Origin: Glaciimonas soli
Lineage (GTDB): Bacteria; Pseudomonadota; Gammaproteobacteria; Burkholderiales; Burkholderiaceae_D
Length of the DNA stretch: 64,000 nt
Assembly (NCBI RefSeq): GCF_009497155.1
Contig: NZ_WINI01000001.1
Coordinates: forward strand, 806,001-870,000
Direction of reading: 5' to 3'
The notes under the pieces were generated by a model. The model did not search any database. It saw only the letters and a list, made by a program, of their open reading frames with translations, and was not told where the DNA came from. A program made the position numbers and the translations under genes. This document shows, piece after piece, positions 44,669-55,895 of the stretch (position 1 is the first letter of the stretch; each line of letters opens with the position of its first letter).

Positions 44669-45599
44669 GCTGATTCTCCTGACCATCCTGGCTCTTATTG
44701 AGCAAAGCCTGCGCAGCCGCTTGGGCTTCGTGCTCTTCTTCCTCGCTCACCTCACTAGGACCGACGCGGGTGTAATGGAAGAAGCCAGCCAATGCCGCCG
44801 CAGCCATACCAGCAACCGCTAGCGGTTTGGCAAAACCCTTCCAGAAACCCACCATATAACTGATGTGAGGATTGTTGGGTAGTTTGTGATAAATCGATGG
44901 CTTGTCAGCATGATGCAGTACGTACATCACGTGCGTGCCACCAACCCCTTGCGGATCGTACAAGCCAGCATTAGGGAAGCCGCGTGTTTTCAAATCCTCG
45001 ACGCGCTCTGCCGCATGCTGCTTCATGTCATCTTTGGTACCAAACACAATCGCACCGGTAGGGCAAGTTTTAACGCAAGCAGGCTCCTGACCAACAGCCA
45101 CCCGATCTGAACACAAAGTGCATTTATATGCGCGGTGATCCTGCTTGGAAATACGCGGCACATCGAACGGACAACCAGCGACGCAATAACCGCAACCTAT
45201 GCAATTTTCCTGATGAAAATCGACAATGCCATTGGTGTACTGAACAATTGCACCCGGAGCAGGACAAGCTTTCAGGCAACCCGGATCTTCGCAATGCATG
45301 CAACCGTCTTTGCGAATCAGCCATTCGAGATTTTGCTCTTCGTTTTCATATTCGGTGAAACGCATCACCGTCCATGATTTATCGGTCAAATCGCGTGGAT
45401 TATCATATTCACCAGTAGTGACGCCAATTTCATCCCGCAAGTCATTCCATTCCATGCACGCGGTTTGACAGGCTTTGCAGCCTATACATTTGGTGACATC
45501 AATCAGCTTGGCGACCGTGCCGGTGACCGGCACGCGCACCGACGGCGGTTGCACCGTCGTTGCCGAAAGGCGTTTAATGTCTAATGATTGAAATGCCAT
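44658..45599 (-). CDS. fdoH: Formate dehydrogenase iron-sulfur subunit (beta)
   Basis: 313 residues from the ATG at 45599 with GAGGGAG upstream. Four ferredoxin-type Cys clusters are seen: [36 protein letters not shown] and CTLCSDR with the later EPACVKTCP. Together they bind four [4Fe-4S] centres. A C-terminal membrane anchor (about 255-280, [17 protein letters not shown]) and an acidic tail follow. The subunit carries electrons from the Mo/W active site of FdoG to cytochrome b556. Confidence 0.95.
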   Translation of the reverse strand: MAFQSLDIKRLSATTVQPPSVRVPVTGTVAKLIDVTKCIGCKACQTACMEWNDLRDEIGVTTGEYDNPRDLTDKSWTVMRFTEYENEEQNLEWLIRKDGCMHCEDPGCLKACPAPGAIVQYTNGIVDFHQENCIGCGYCVAGCPFDVPRISKQDHRAYKCTLCSDRVAVGQEPACVKTCPTGAIVFGTKDDMKQHAAERVEDLKTRGFPNAGLYDPQGVGGTHVMYVLHHADKPSIYHKLPNNPHISYMVGFWKGFAKPLAVAGMAAAALAGFFHYTRVGPSEVSEEEEHEAQAAAQALLNKSQDGQENQHGQ

Positions 45600-45662
45600 T
45601 TTGGGCTCCCTCGCTAGTGTTATGTTGAACACATCGCTTGATGGTTCTCATCTGCCGCTGCC

Positions 45663-48600
45663 TCATGCCTTCTCCACTTTCACCAGGAACGATTTGAATT
45701 CTGGTGTCTGCGAATTGGCATCGCCCACTACCGGCGTCAAGGTATTGACGAGGTAACCTTTTTTAGTCAAACCAGTAAAGCCCCAATGAATTGGCAAACC
45801 AACGGTAAACATTTGCTTGCCTTCAATCGTCAACGGCTTAATCCGTTTAGTGACCACCGCTTTGGCAATAATGTGACCGCGTTTCGAACTCACTTTGACA
45901 CGATCACCAGCCACCACGCCGACTTGTTTCGCATGCTCTTCGCCAATTTCAACGAATTGCTCGGGCTGAATAATCGCATTCAAGCGCGCATGTTTAGTCC
46001 AATAGTGGAAATGCTCGGTCAAGCGATAGCTGGTCGCAATATTGGGATAATCCTCATGCTTACCAAACATGGCTCTGTCATCCGGGAAGACACGGGCACC
46101 AGGATTATTGGTCGCCAGCGGATTTTTCGGATGCATCGGGTTATAACCAACCGGTGTATCAAACGGTTCGTAATGTTCCGGGAACGGCCCTTCAGCCATT
46201 TGATCCCGTGCGAAGAATCGCGCCACACCTTCCGGCAGCATAATGAATGGCCCCATGCCGTTTTCTGGCGGTTCATCCACTTTAAAATCAGGAATGTCCG
46301 AGCCACTCCAGGTGTTGCCATTCCAGGCAATCAGCTTGCGTTTAGGGTCAAACGGTTTCCCTGCGAGATCGCACGAAGCGCGGTTGTATAACACCCGGCG
46401 ATTCACTGGCCATGCCCATGCCCAATTAAGGGTTTGACCTATGCCAGTCGGATCACTGTTGTCACGTCGTGCCATCTGATTACCAGCCGGCGTCCATGCA
46501 CCGCAGAAAATCCAGCAACCGCTTGTCGTGCTGCCGTCATCACGTAACTGTGCGAAAGAAGTTAACTGCTCGCCTTTTTTTACCAATACTTTGGTTGCAT
46601 CTTTAGGATCGGTTAAGTCAACCAGCGCTTTACCATTGAATTCCTTGGCCAGCTCATCCGCTGTCGGATTTTCTGGATTGGCGTAAGGCCATGCCAGGTT
46701 GACAATCGGATCTGGGAATTTACCGCCATCCTTTTTATACATATTGCGAATGCGCAGAAATAATTCCGACATGATTTCAATATCGCTACGCGCATTTTCT
46801 GGTGGTTGTGCACCCTTCCAATGCCATTGCAACACACGCGATGAACTTACCAGAGAACCGTCTTCTTCGGCAAAACATGAGGTCGGCAAACGGAATACCT
46901 CGGTCTGAATTTTGCTCGGATCGACGTCATTAAACTCGCCATGCGATTTCCAGAACTCGGCCGTTTCCACCGCCAACGGATCCATCACGACCAAAAACTT
47001 CAGTTTGGACATGCCTTCCGTGACTTTTTTCTTGTTCGGTGCCGACGCCAGGAAATTGAAACCTTGCGCGATATAGCCATTCATTTTGCCTTGCCACATC
47101 AGCTCAATGGCTTGCAACAAATCGTATGGTTTATCGAGTTTAGGCATATAGTCGTATGCCCAATTATTTTCCGTCGTAGCCGCATCTCCCCACCAGGTTT
47201 TCATCAAACTGACGTGGAATTTGCGATAGTTTTGCCAATAGCTAAGTTGATTAGGGCGTAGCGGCTTGCTGGCACGTGCACCAATATAAGCCTCGAAATC
47301 CTGCTCTTTTTCGGAAGGTAAAGTCATATACCCCGGCAGCAGATTCGACATCAAACCGAGATCGGTCAATCCTTGAATATTGGAGTGTCCGCGCAGCGCA
47401 TTCATGCCGCCGCCGGCAATGCCTATATTGCCCAGCAATAGCTGCACCATCGCCCCCAAACGGATGGTTTGCGCGCCAGTCGAGTGGTGAGTCCAACCCA
47501 ATGCATACAAGATAGTTCCGGCACGACCGGGCACCGCCGTTGATGCCAACAGCTCAGCCACTTTATGGAATTTATCCGGCGGCACACCACAACTGCGCTC
47601 AACCATTTCTGGCGTGTAGCGGGCGTAATGTGCTTTCATCAATTGATAAACGCAACGCGGGTGCTGCAAAGTCAGATCGATTTTGGCATAACCATCGGCA
47701 CCCATTTCATAGTTCCAGGAACTCTTGTCGGGATAACCACCTTTGGCTTCATCATAGCCAGAGTAAATACCGTCTTTGAACGCAAAGTCCTCGCGCACGA
47801 TAAACGGCATATCGGTGTAATTCTTGACGTACTCGTGTTGGATCTTATCGTTGGTCAACAAATAATTGATGATCGCGCCGAGGAATACGATATCAGAACC
47901 GGTGCGTGTGGCAACGTAATAATCGGCCACCGAAGCAGTACGCGTAAAGCGTGGGTCGACCACGACCAACTGCGCTTTATTGTGCGCCTTGGCTTCTGTC
48001 ACCCATTTAAAACCACAAGGATGTGCTTCAGCAGCATTGCCACCCATGACCAGAATCACATCGGCATTTTTGATATCTACCCAATGATTCGTCATCGCTC
48101 CACGGCCAAACGTCGGGGCAAGACCTGCCACCGTCGGACCATGTCATACACGCGCCTGATTATCAAAAGCCAGCATACCCATGCTGCGAATTGTTTTATG
48201 CGTCAGATAGCCAGTTTCATTGCTGGCCGCTGATGCCGCTAACATCCCGGTGGTTAACCAGCGGTTGACCGTTTTACCGTCTTCGGTTTTCTCAATGAAA
48301 TTGGCATCCCGATCAGCCTTCATCAGTTTGGAAATTCTATCGAGAGCGTTATCCCAGGAAATTGTTTCCCACTTATCGCTGCCTGGCGCCCGATATTCCG
48401 GCTCCTTCAAGCGATTTGGGCTGTGGATGAAATCGATCAGGCTGGCGCCTTTAGGGCACAAAGTACCGCGATTGACCGGGTGATCAGCATCGCCTTCGAT
48501 ATGAATAATGGAAGACACCGCATTTTTAGCACCATCGCCCAAACCGTACATCAAGATGCCGCATCCGACTGAGCAGTATGGGCAGGTATTACGGGTTTCG

Positions 48601-48734
48601 GTGGTGCGGGAAAGTTTATATTGACGGACTTCCGCCAGCGCTTCTATCGGCGCAAAGCCGAGCAGTGCGAGACTGGATCCTGCCAAAGTGGTGCCAGTGA
48701 CCTTCAAAAACTGGCGCCGCGACATTTGATTCAT
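45663..48734 (-). CDS. fdoG: Formate dehydrogenase alpha subunit with selenocysteine (UGA at codon 197)
   Basis: 1023 residues if the in-frame TGA at 48144-48146 is read as selenocysteine, and the frame is open on both sides. E. coli FdnG has Sec at position 196 in the same context (V-U-HGPTVA). A twin-arginine signal (SRRQFLK) directs export. CPYCSVGC with a later Cys binds [4Fe-4S]. The molybdopterin domains run to the end. The start ATG at 48734 has TGGAGG 6 bases upstream. The enzyme oxidises formate in the periplasm for respiration. Gene prediction without Sec would split it into two open frames (48144-48734 and 45663-48131). Confidence 0.97.
48108..48146 (-). promoter_or_regulatory. SECIS element of fdoG
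   Basis: Directly after the UGA, the minus strand can fold into a hairpin whose tip is GGCA-GGTCT-TGCC. The apical GGTCT loop matches the SelB-binding loop of E. coli fdhF and fdnG SECIS elements, and it lies 17 bases past the UGA. The hairpin is needed for SelB to place selenocysteine here. Confidence 0.88.
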
Positions 48735-48931
48735 GATGCCTCCAGTGAGGTAATGAAAAAACAAAAACATGTACTGCGCAACACTATGGTAGAAGCCACT
48801 TTATTAGTATAAGCGCTTTTTACAGAAATATTGCAGACAGTCATTTCAGAATTCGGGGCCCAAAAAAAATAGCCTATTAAAGTCAATTAACAGGTCATTC
48901 CGAAATTTACAAAATACAGGAACATTAGTAA
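48735..48931 (-). promoter_or_regulatory. Promoter region of the formate dehydrogenase/sel operon
   Basis: About 200 bases upstream of fdoG. On the minus strand a TATACT hexamer (48806-48811) could be a -10 box, without a good -35. No clear FNR or NarL site is seen. All seven genes down to selC may be read from here, because the coding gaps are short or overlapping. Confidence 0.35.
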
Positions 48932-50441
<1,510 letters not shown>

Positions 50442-50891
50442 TCAGGCATCTTCAGAAATCTCAGCCCAACAATTTGGCGTTTCATGCAACACCAGTTTTT
50501 GCAAATGCAAGCCAGTACCGTAATGATCTTTGTAAGCCGCTTTGAGAATATCGTAAGCGGTGCGCGCCAGATTTTCCACTGTGGGAATACGATCAATGAT
50601 AACGGTTTTATGATTTGGCAATGTGGTCAAAAAATCACGAACGGCAGTATCTTTTTCGTAGACCAAAAATGCATGATCCCAGACATCAACCAGATGCTGT
50701 TTTGCCAGCGTTTTGATGTCAGAGAAATCCATAATCATGCCATTGTCGGAGCTACCTTCAACTTCGATAACGTTACCCACCAAGGTGATTTCGAGCGTGT
50801 AACGATGCCCATGCAAGTTGCGGCATTGGCTTTTATGGTCAGGGATACGATGACCGGCATCGAATTCTAATTTGCGGGTGATAGTTAACAT
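50442..50891 (-). CDS. queD: 6-carboxy-tetrahydropterin synthase QueD
   Basis: 149 residues of the PTPS fold. Zinc ligands His14, His27 and His29 lie in DAGHRI and NLHGHRYTL, and the catalytic Cys23 is in DHKSQCRNLHG. The later DHAFLV and PTVENLA are also conserved. It converts 7,8-dihydroneopterin triphosphate to CPH4 for 7-deazaguanine (queuosine) synthesis. The partner queE lies 130 bases upstream on the same strand. Confidence 0.95.
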   Translation of the reverse strand: MLTITRKLEFDAGHRIPDHKSQCRNLHGHRYTLEITLVGNVIEVEGSSDNGMIMDFSDIKTLAKQHLVDVWDHAFLVYEKDTAVRDFLTTLPNHKTVIIDRIPTVENLARTAYDILKAAYKDHYGTGLHLQKLVLHETPNCWAEISEDA

Positions 50892-51022
50892 TGGATTTTT
50901 CTACTCTAATGAATGGCTTACGAAAAATTGCTCCAGCGACGAATTCGGCTAACCCTGACGACGAAGACAGTACGTTAATATGGCAAGGAGGAGCAACGAC
51001 GCTGGGACAATTTCACGTAAAA

Positions 51023-51658
51023 CTAAGGGATATTCAGCAGCTTATGCGTTTGGATACTCAACTTCCATTTTGGATTGCGTCTGCACATGTTAATTGCCAG
51101 CTTTAGATTATCTGCCAATAACGGTCCATCCATGGCCTGCAAATAGAAATGATCAAAATCAAGCGCTTCATATGCTGCTAACGGCTGGCCTGGCTGTGGA
51201 ATCACCACTTTCAGCTCGTTCCCCTTATGGACTTTCAGTTCTGAGCCCATTTTAGGGCTGACACAAATCCAATCGACACCGGCAGGCACTTCTATCGTGC
51301 CATTGGTTTCAATCGCGATTTCAAAGCCGACTGCATGCATGGCATCGATTAACGCCGCATCCAATTGCAGCAACGGCTCACCACCAGTGAAAACCACAAA
51401 TTTACTGGCTGTATACGTCGTCGGCCACTGAGCATTGATAGTCTCTGCCAAGGCTGTCGCATCTTTAAATTTGCCACCGCCCTCGCCGTCTGTGCCAACA
51501 AAATCCGTATCGCAAAACTGGCAGATCGCTTTACTGCGATCTTCTTCACGACCGGTCCATAAATTACAACCACTGAAACGACAAAACACCGCAGGGCGAC
51601 CGGCATGCGTGCCTTCGCCTTGCAGTGTGTAAAAAATTTCTTTGATGCTGTAGGTCAA
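51023..51658 (-). CDS. queE: 7-carboxy-7-deazaguanine synthase QueE
   Basis: 211 residues from the TTG at 51656-51658. This start gives the family N-terminus TYSIKEIFYTLQGEG and has GAGAGA upstream; the frame is open further, but without family sequence. The radical SAM cluster is the unusual Cx14CxxC (Cys31, Cys46, Cys49), as in Burkholderia QueE, not CxxxCxxC. FTGGEPLLQ and ETNGT bind SAM. The enzyme makes CDG, the next step after QueD. queC and queF are not in the window. Confidence 0.93.
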   Translation of the reverse strand: MTYSIKEIFYTLQGEGTHAGRPAVFCRFSGCNLWTGREEDRSKAICQFCDTDFVGTDGEGGGKFKDATALAETINAQWPTTYTASKFVVFTGGEPLLQLDAALIDAMHAVGFEIAIETNGTIEVPAGVDWICVSPKMGSELKVHKGNELKVVIPQPGQPLAAYEALDFDHFYLQAMDGPLLADNLKLAINMCRRNPKWKLSIQTHKLLNIP

Positions 51659-51849
51659 AATGATCTCTCGGATAATAAGAGTTTCCAAAAAACTGCTTGG
51701 GCCAGGCGCGCCGGCGTGGGCAGTACAACTGCACGGCAAGACGGGCTAACAATGCATAAGCAGTTTTTTGGCAGCACTTGCAAGTCAATGCAAATACATA
51801 ACCCTACATTATAAACCAGCAGCAACTCGTCGATTAATTATGGCAATAA

Positions 51850-52827
51850 TTACATCAATACCACATCCCGTTGTGGTGCCAACTGCTTTATCAATTCAGG
51901 AGGAAGAAGCGGTTGCGCTTTGAAATAGATGCACTCGCATTTTGAAAACAACTCTGCCGTCCACTCGACAAAAGCGCGGACTTTGGTCGATAAATGGCGG
52001 TTTTGCGGGTACAGCACATACATCGGCCTAGTCGTCGAGGGATATTCACCCAACACGATTTGTAATTGACCGCTACCTATATATTCCGGCACCAGGAATA
52101 GCGGCAATTGCAGTATGCCTAATCCTGCCAGGCCGGCAGCAATACACGCATCAGCATCGTTCAAGGCCAGGCGCTGGCGACTATGCACCGCGGTTTTCTC
52201 GCCATTGACCATGTACTCGAAAGGAAAAATCTTGTTCGTTTTAGAAAAAAAGTAATTCACCAACATGTGACGTTCTAAATCACTGGGCACTTGCGGTGTG
52301 CCAAATTTGGCCAGATACGCTGGCGTCGCACAAGTGACTAACTGATAGTTACCAATACGTCGCGCCACCAACGATTCGTCGAGAATTTCTCCACCACGGA
52401 TGACGCAATCGACACCCTCTTGCAACAAATCCACGGGCCTGTCACTACAACCAACTTCCAAATCGATATCAGGATAACGCGCAAAAAAATCACCCAACGC
52501 GGGCACAATGATCCGCCGCCCAAGCGAACCCGGCACATCCACACGCAAGCGCCCTTTTGGGGTTGTCGTCGCACTGCTAACCGCAGCTTCGGTTTCTTCC
52601 AACTCGCCAAGCAGCCGCACCGCCCGCTCGTAATAAGCAGCGCCATCTTGTGTCACGCTGACATGGCGCGTAGTACGGTTTAACAATTTGACATGCAAAC
52701 GCTTTTCCAACGCCAACACCTGCGCCGATAAAGTAGCCTTAGGCATTTTCAATGACGCTGCAGCCTGAGTGAAACTGTTCAGCTCCACCACCCGCGTAAA
52801 CGCCAACATTGTGTCGAAACGATCCAT
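51850..52827 (-). CDS. LysR-type transcriptional regulator
   Basis: 325 residues. The N-terminal winged helix covers about 1-65 (FTQAAASLKMPKATLSAQVL, LLNRTTRHVSVTQDG). The effector-binding domain starts near residue 90 (GRLRVDVPGSLGRRIIVPAL). It resembles the large group of LysR proteins related to DmlR/YhjC. The effector and targets are unknown. No divergent gene starts close to it: the upstream spacer is filled by repeats, so a target gene is not evident. Confidence 0.9.
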   Translation of the reverse strand: MDRFDTMLAFTRVVELNSFTQAAASLKMPKATLSAQVLALEKRLHVKLLNRTTRHVSVTQDGAAYYERAVRLLGELEETEAAVSSATTTPKGRLRVDVPGSLGRRIIVPALGDFFARYPDIDLEVGCSDRPVDLLQEGVDCVIRGGEILDESLVARRIGNYQLVTCATPAYLAKFGTPQVPSDLERHMLVNYFFSKTNKIFPFEYMVNGEKTAVHSRQRLALNDADACIAAGLAGLGILQLPLFLVPEYIGSGQLQIVLGEYPSTTRPMYVLYPQNRHLSTKVRAFVEWTAELFSKCECIYFKAQPLLPPELIKQLAPQRDVVLM

Positions 52828-53245
52828 TTAGCGACCCTATCCCTTATCCCGTTTATTGCCACAAAGAAGCAAATTTTAGTCTATTTGTGTTTATTTTTTT
52901 GATGATGGTGAATTCGTAGATTTACTCGTAGTCTTTGCAGCATCAAGGCTGCAGGTTTTGAAGTTGTTTTTGAACTGTCCCGCATTGGACGTTGCCAAAT
53001 GTGCCAACTGTTATTCGGGAATTATGGGAAGACATGTTTGAGCGCAGCGAGTTGGTCTTCCCATCCGAATAACAGCTGGCACATTTGGGGACCCGCCTGC
53101 GGCGGGCAACGGCTCTGCGGTCGCCTTCTTTTTGGTTACTTTTTCTTGGCGAAGCAAGAAAAAGTGACTAGCTGTCGGGCTACCCCCGACATTGCCAGCC
53201 CCACGGAGTAATGCAGTGCAAGAATCCCTTTAAGCATCAGGCTTA
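52828..53245. repeat. Intergenic repeat element with long hairpins
   Basis: No gene is present. CCAAATGTGCCAACTGTTAT and four more bases (52995-53018) pair with 53065-53088 with one mismatch. Inside, TGGGAAGAC (53025-53033) pairs with GTCTTCCCA (53055-53063), giving a rod of about 94 bases. It is followed by GC-rich sequence and a second hairpin, ACTTTTTCTTG/CAAGAAAAAGT (about 53140-53168). This sequence type, which gives a spurious frame reading GRLLFGYFFLAKQEKVTS, is a common intergenic repeat in beta- and gammaproteobacteria. Its hairpins may end transcription from both sides. Confidence 0.75.
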
Positions 53246-54199
53246 CTAAGCCACCGCCAACACCCCACTAGACCGCAACCTAGCCACATCCCGCGCAGGC
53301 GGCGATCCAAACAACCGATTATATTCACGACTAAACTGGGACGGACTTTGATATCCCACCAAATGTCCCGCAGTTGCCGCATCCGCCATTTCCGTAAACA
53401 ACAAACGTCGCGCTTCTTGCAAGCGCAATTGCTTTTGATACTGCAGAGGCGACATCGCTGTCACCGCTTTGAAATGATGATGTAAAGATGAAACGCTCAT
53501 GTTAGCGATGCGCGCCATATCCTCTATCCGCAACGTCTTGTTGTAATCACGTTTAATCAAATCTATCGCTTTTGAGATGTGCTTAGCCTGACTATCAGAC
53601 ATGACAATCTGCCGCAAAATCTCCGCCTGATCATCTTGCAACAAGCGATAAATAATTTCACGCATTGCCATTGGTGCCAATACAGAAATATCTTCCGGCG
53701 ACGTCAACAAACGTACCAAACGTAAAACTGCATCAAGCAGTGAAGCGTGCAGATTACTGACAAACATGCCACATCCTGCCGTAGTGTTTTTCGACGGCGG
53801 CGATGGTTGAGATTTCAGTGTCATCAATAATTCACCGATCTGCTGAGGATCAAGATCTATGCGCAATCCTAGATAAGGTACTTCCGGCGTCGCTTCCACC
53901 ACCTGTCCAACAACAGGCAAATCCAGCGACACCACCATATATTGCCCTGCACTATAGTAAAAAACTTCGTCTGCCAGCATGGTTCGCTTCAAACCTTGCA
54001 CGATGATGCAAAAAGCCGGCTTATGGACGGTATGCACTGGCGCACTCGGTTGATCTATTCGCGCCAAAAACAAAGACGAAATCGGCGTCTCATAGACACC
54101 AGCAGTTTTGGCATATTGTGCTATTAACTGTTTCAGCTCGGCTTGCTGCGAAATTAACGCCATTTGATCTGATACCGGCTTTTGATCGCTTGTATTCAT
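53246..54199 (-). CDS. AraC-family transcriptional regulator
   Basis: 317 residues from the ATG at 54199. The N-terminal AraC_N domain (about 25-180) has HKPAFCIIVQGLKR and YYSAGQYMVVSLDLPV. The C-terminal double helix-turn-helix (about 215-310) has LRIEDMARIANMSVSSLHHH and VGYQSPSQFSREYNRLFG. This subtype (PF06719) is often divergent from small dehydrogenase or transport genes. Here it is divergent from the His-rich peptide, the esterase-like gene and the efflux operon, so it is the best local candidate for their regulator. Confidence 0.9.
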   Translation of the reverse strand: MNTSDQKPVSDQMALISQQAELKQLIAQYAKTAGVYETPISSLFLARIDQPSAPVHTVHKPAFCIIVQGLKRTMLADEVFYYSAGQYMVVSLDLPVVGQVVEATPEVPYLGLRIDLDPQQIGELLMTLKSQPSPPSKNTTAGCGMFVSNLHASLLDAVLRLVRLLTSPEDISVLAPMAMREIIYRLLQDDQAEILRQIVMSDSQAKHISKAIDLIKRDYNKTLRIEDMARIANMSVSSLHHHFKAVTAMSPLQYQKQLRLQEARRLLFTEMADAATAGHLVGYQSPSQFSREYNRLFGSPPARDVARLRSSGVLAVA

Positions 54200-54543
54200 T
54201 AGTTTCCCTACCTTTCCTTGCATTTCCCGTGAGTTAGTGCAGAACAAGATAGCTAGAAGTCTACCTTGCTCTTCCTTTTACCGGATGCCTTTTGGCAATG
54301 ATTTGCAGAATCAGGCAAGAAACTAGCAGTATCCGGCTACCGTGGTCGGAATGCCAGCGCGTATATTTACACTCCATATGCAACCCTGTTCGCATGTTTA
54401 TAAACGACCGGCCTGAATAAAATATTGTCCAGAAAATCCAGACAGTTCTTCCCGATTTACCCCTCTTATCTTTCTTTTTGGAACGCCTATACTGATATCA
54501 AGGTTTCCGCATCGCATCAAAAATACGCTAAATGGAGGTTGTC
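54200..54543. promoter_or_regulatory. Divergent promoter region between the AraC regulator and the efflux cluster
   Basis: About 340 bases without a gene. A TATACT hexamer at 54488-54493 is a possible plus-strand -10 box about 50 bases before the small membrane gene, without a good -35. GGAGG at 54534-54538 is the ribosome binding site of that gene. AraC-type operators cannot be identified by eye. Confidence 0.4.
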
Positions 54544-54807
54544 ATGAAATTGCACTTCCCTCACCCCATGCATCATATGCAGCACCATGAAAAACATTCG
54601 CACCCTTATTTAATTAGCCTCGTCATTGCGGTGTTGTTGAGCTTGATCGCGATGTCATCGCTGGCAACGATACAGCCATGGTTGCAAGAAATCGTTGACG
54701 GTGCGATGACAGGTGGCGTCATGTTAGGCGACGAAACAACCTCGGTTGTCGGTCTGTTGCAAACATCAGAAACGGCGTCTGCCTCGTCAGCAGCTATATC
54801 AAAATAA
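54544..54807 (+). CDS. Small His-rich single-TM protein
   Basis: 87 residues from the ATG at 54544, which follows GGAGG by 5 bases. The first 25 residues carry eight His (HFPHPMHHMQHHEKHSH). One membrane helix follows (about 28-48), and the tail is Ser/Ala/Thr-rich. I do not recognise the family. The His-rich head could bind a metal ion, but this is only a suggestion. The gene lies 34 bases before the esterase-like gene, in line with the efflux operon. Confidence 0.65.
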   Translation: MKLHFPHPMHHMQHHEKHSHPYLISLVIAVLLSLIAMSSLATIQPWLQEIVDGAMTGGVMLGDETTSVVGLLQTSETASASSAAISK

Positions 54808-54841
54808 TTATTGTAAAACCGGATACCGGCCTGAGTTCACC

Positions 54842-55696
54842 ATGACGCAATTGCACACAACATCTACGGCTGTCACATCGTTAATAGCACCACTGGTGAC
54901 ATCTTTTAGATCGTCGACAGCAACAGAACGTGAAATCGGCATGCATGTTTTTGGTATCAGAAGCACGCCGGCTACGTCGAAGACAACGGTGCCATTAGTG
55001 CTGTACTTTCATGGCGGCTTGTTTAACAAAGGAACAGTAACCGACGCAACAGGGATTGCGCAGGTGATGGCGAAAAATGCAGCGGTGGTATGCGTGGCCT
55101 ATCCGTTAGCGCCTGAGTGCCACTTCCCTGACACTTTGGACATTGCATTGGAAGCGCTGCAATGGAGTTATGCCCATGCCGCGCAATTTGGTGCCGATGC
55201 GCAGGCTCTGTTCGTTGCTGGCGATCAGGCCGGCGGCAATCTGGCGGCGGGACTGACGATGTTGGTACGCGATAGAAATGCATTTACCAAGTTGCGTGGG
55301 CAAATTCTTATCTGCCCATTGCTTGATCCGCTACAAACCACACTGTCTATGGTGGCTGCTGATGACTGCCCATGCCAGCAGGCGTGGCGTGATTATTTAC
55401 CGGCTGTCAGCGATAAAACCCATCCATATGCAGCGCCCCTGCACTCAAGGCGTTTGAGTGGTTTGCCGTCAGCATTAATCATTACCGAGGCTTCGGACCC
55501 GTTGCGGGACGAAGCTGAACAATACGCAGCAAAGTTAATTGCTGCTGGCACGCCAGTACAAGTGCGGCGCTTTGTCAGTACTAAAAGCAACACGGACACC
55601 GCTGTTGAAAAAAATCGCAGTCTGGTAAATCAACAACACAGTTGCTTTGCCTCGGCCACAGAAACCGCACGGCAGTTTGTTGCAGATTCAATCTAA
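54842..55696 (+). CDS. HSL-type alpha/beta hydrolase lacking its catalytic Ser and His
   Basis: 284 residues. The hormone-sensitive-lipase family HGG oxyanion motif (YFHGGLFNKG) and ITEASDPLRDEAEQYA (catalytic Asp) are clear. However, the nucleophile elbow GDSAGG reads GDQAGG (FVAGDQAGGNLAAG; the codon is CAG), and the usual HGF region reads RRFVSTK without His. The fold is kept but the classical catalytic triad is broken. It may be a ligand-binding or scaffold protein. The gene lies between the His-rich peptide and the RND operon on the same strand. The ATG at 54842 gives the family-like start. Confidence 0.82.
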   Translation: MTQLHTTSTAVTSLIAPLVTSFRSSTATEREIGMHVFGIRSTPATSKTTVPLVLYFHGGLFNKGTVTDATGIAQVMAKNAAVVCVAYPLAPECHFPDTLDIALEALQWSYAHAAQFGADAQALFVAGDQAGGNLAAGLTMLVRDRNAFTKLRGQILICPLLDPLQTTLSMVAADDCPCQQAWRDYLPAVSDKTHPYAAPLHSRRLSGLPSALIITEASDPLRDEAEQYAAKLIAAGTPVQVRRFVSTKSNTDTAVEKNRSLVNQQHSCFASATETARQFVADSI

Positions 55697-55895
55697 AGAA
55701 ATACGAAAACAGGGCTAGTTGTCGCTTTTTTTGCTCACGATCTCATACGTCGATATCGATGACCAAATTAGGTGCCCCCGGTCATCTCCGGACTTCACTC
55801 TTTGCTTTTTTTTGCTCGTTTTTTCTGAACGAAAAATACGACAGCCGGTCCTGTTTTTCGCAAGTCCGAATTTAAATAAATCACAGGGAAAATAA

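Noticed and set aside
48131-48146. Nonsense mutation or sequencing error splitting fdoG
   Set aside because: The TGA is at the exact Sec position (197), is followed by HGPTVA and a SECIS hairpin, and selA, selB and selC are adjacent.
50891-51106. 71-codon plus-strand frame between queD and queE
   Set aside because: It overlaps the queE end by over 80 bases and has no family-like sequence.
52999-53211. 70-codon frame reading GRLLFGYFFLAKQEKVTS
   Set aside because: This is the well-known spurious translation of a dispersed intergenic repeat with long hairpins, not a gene.
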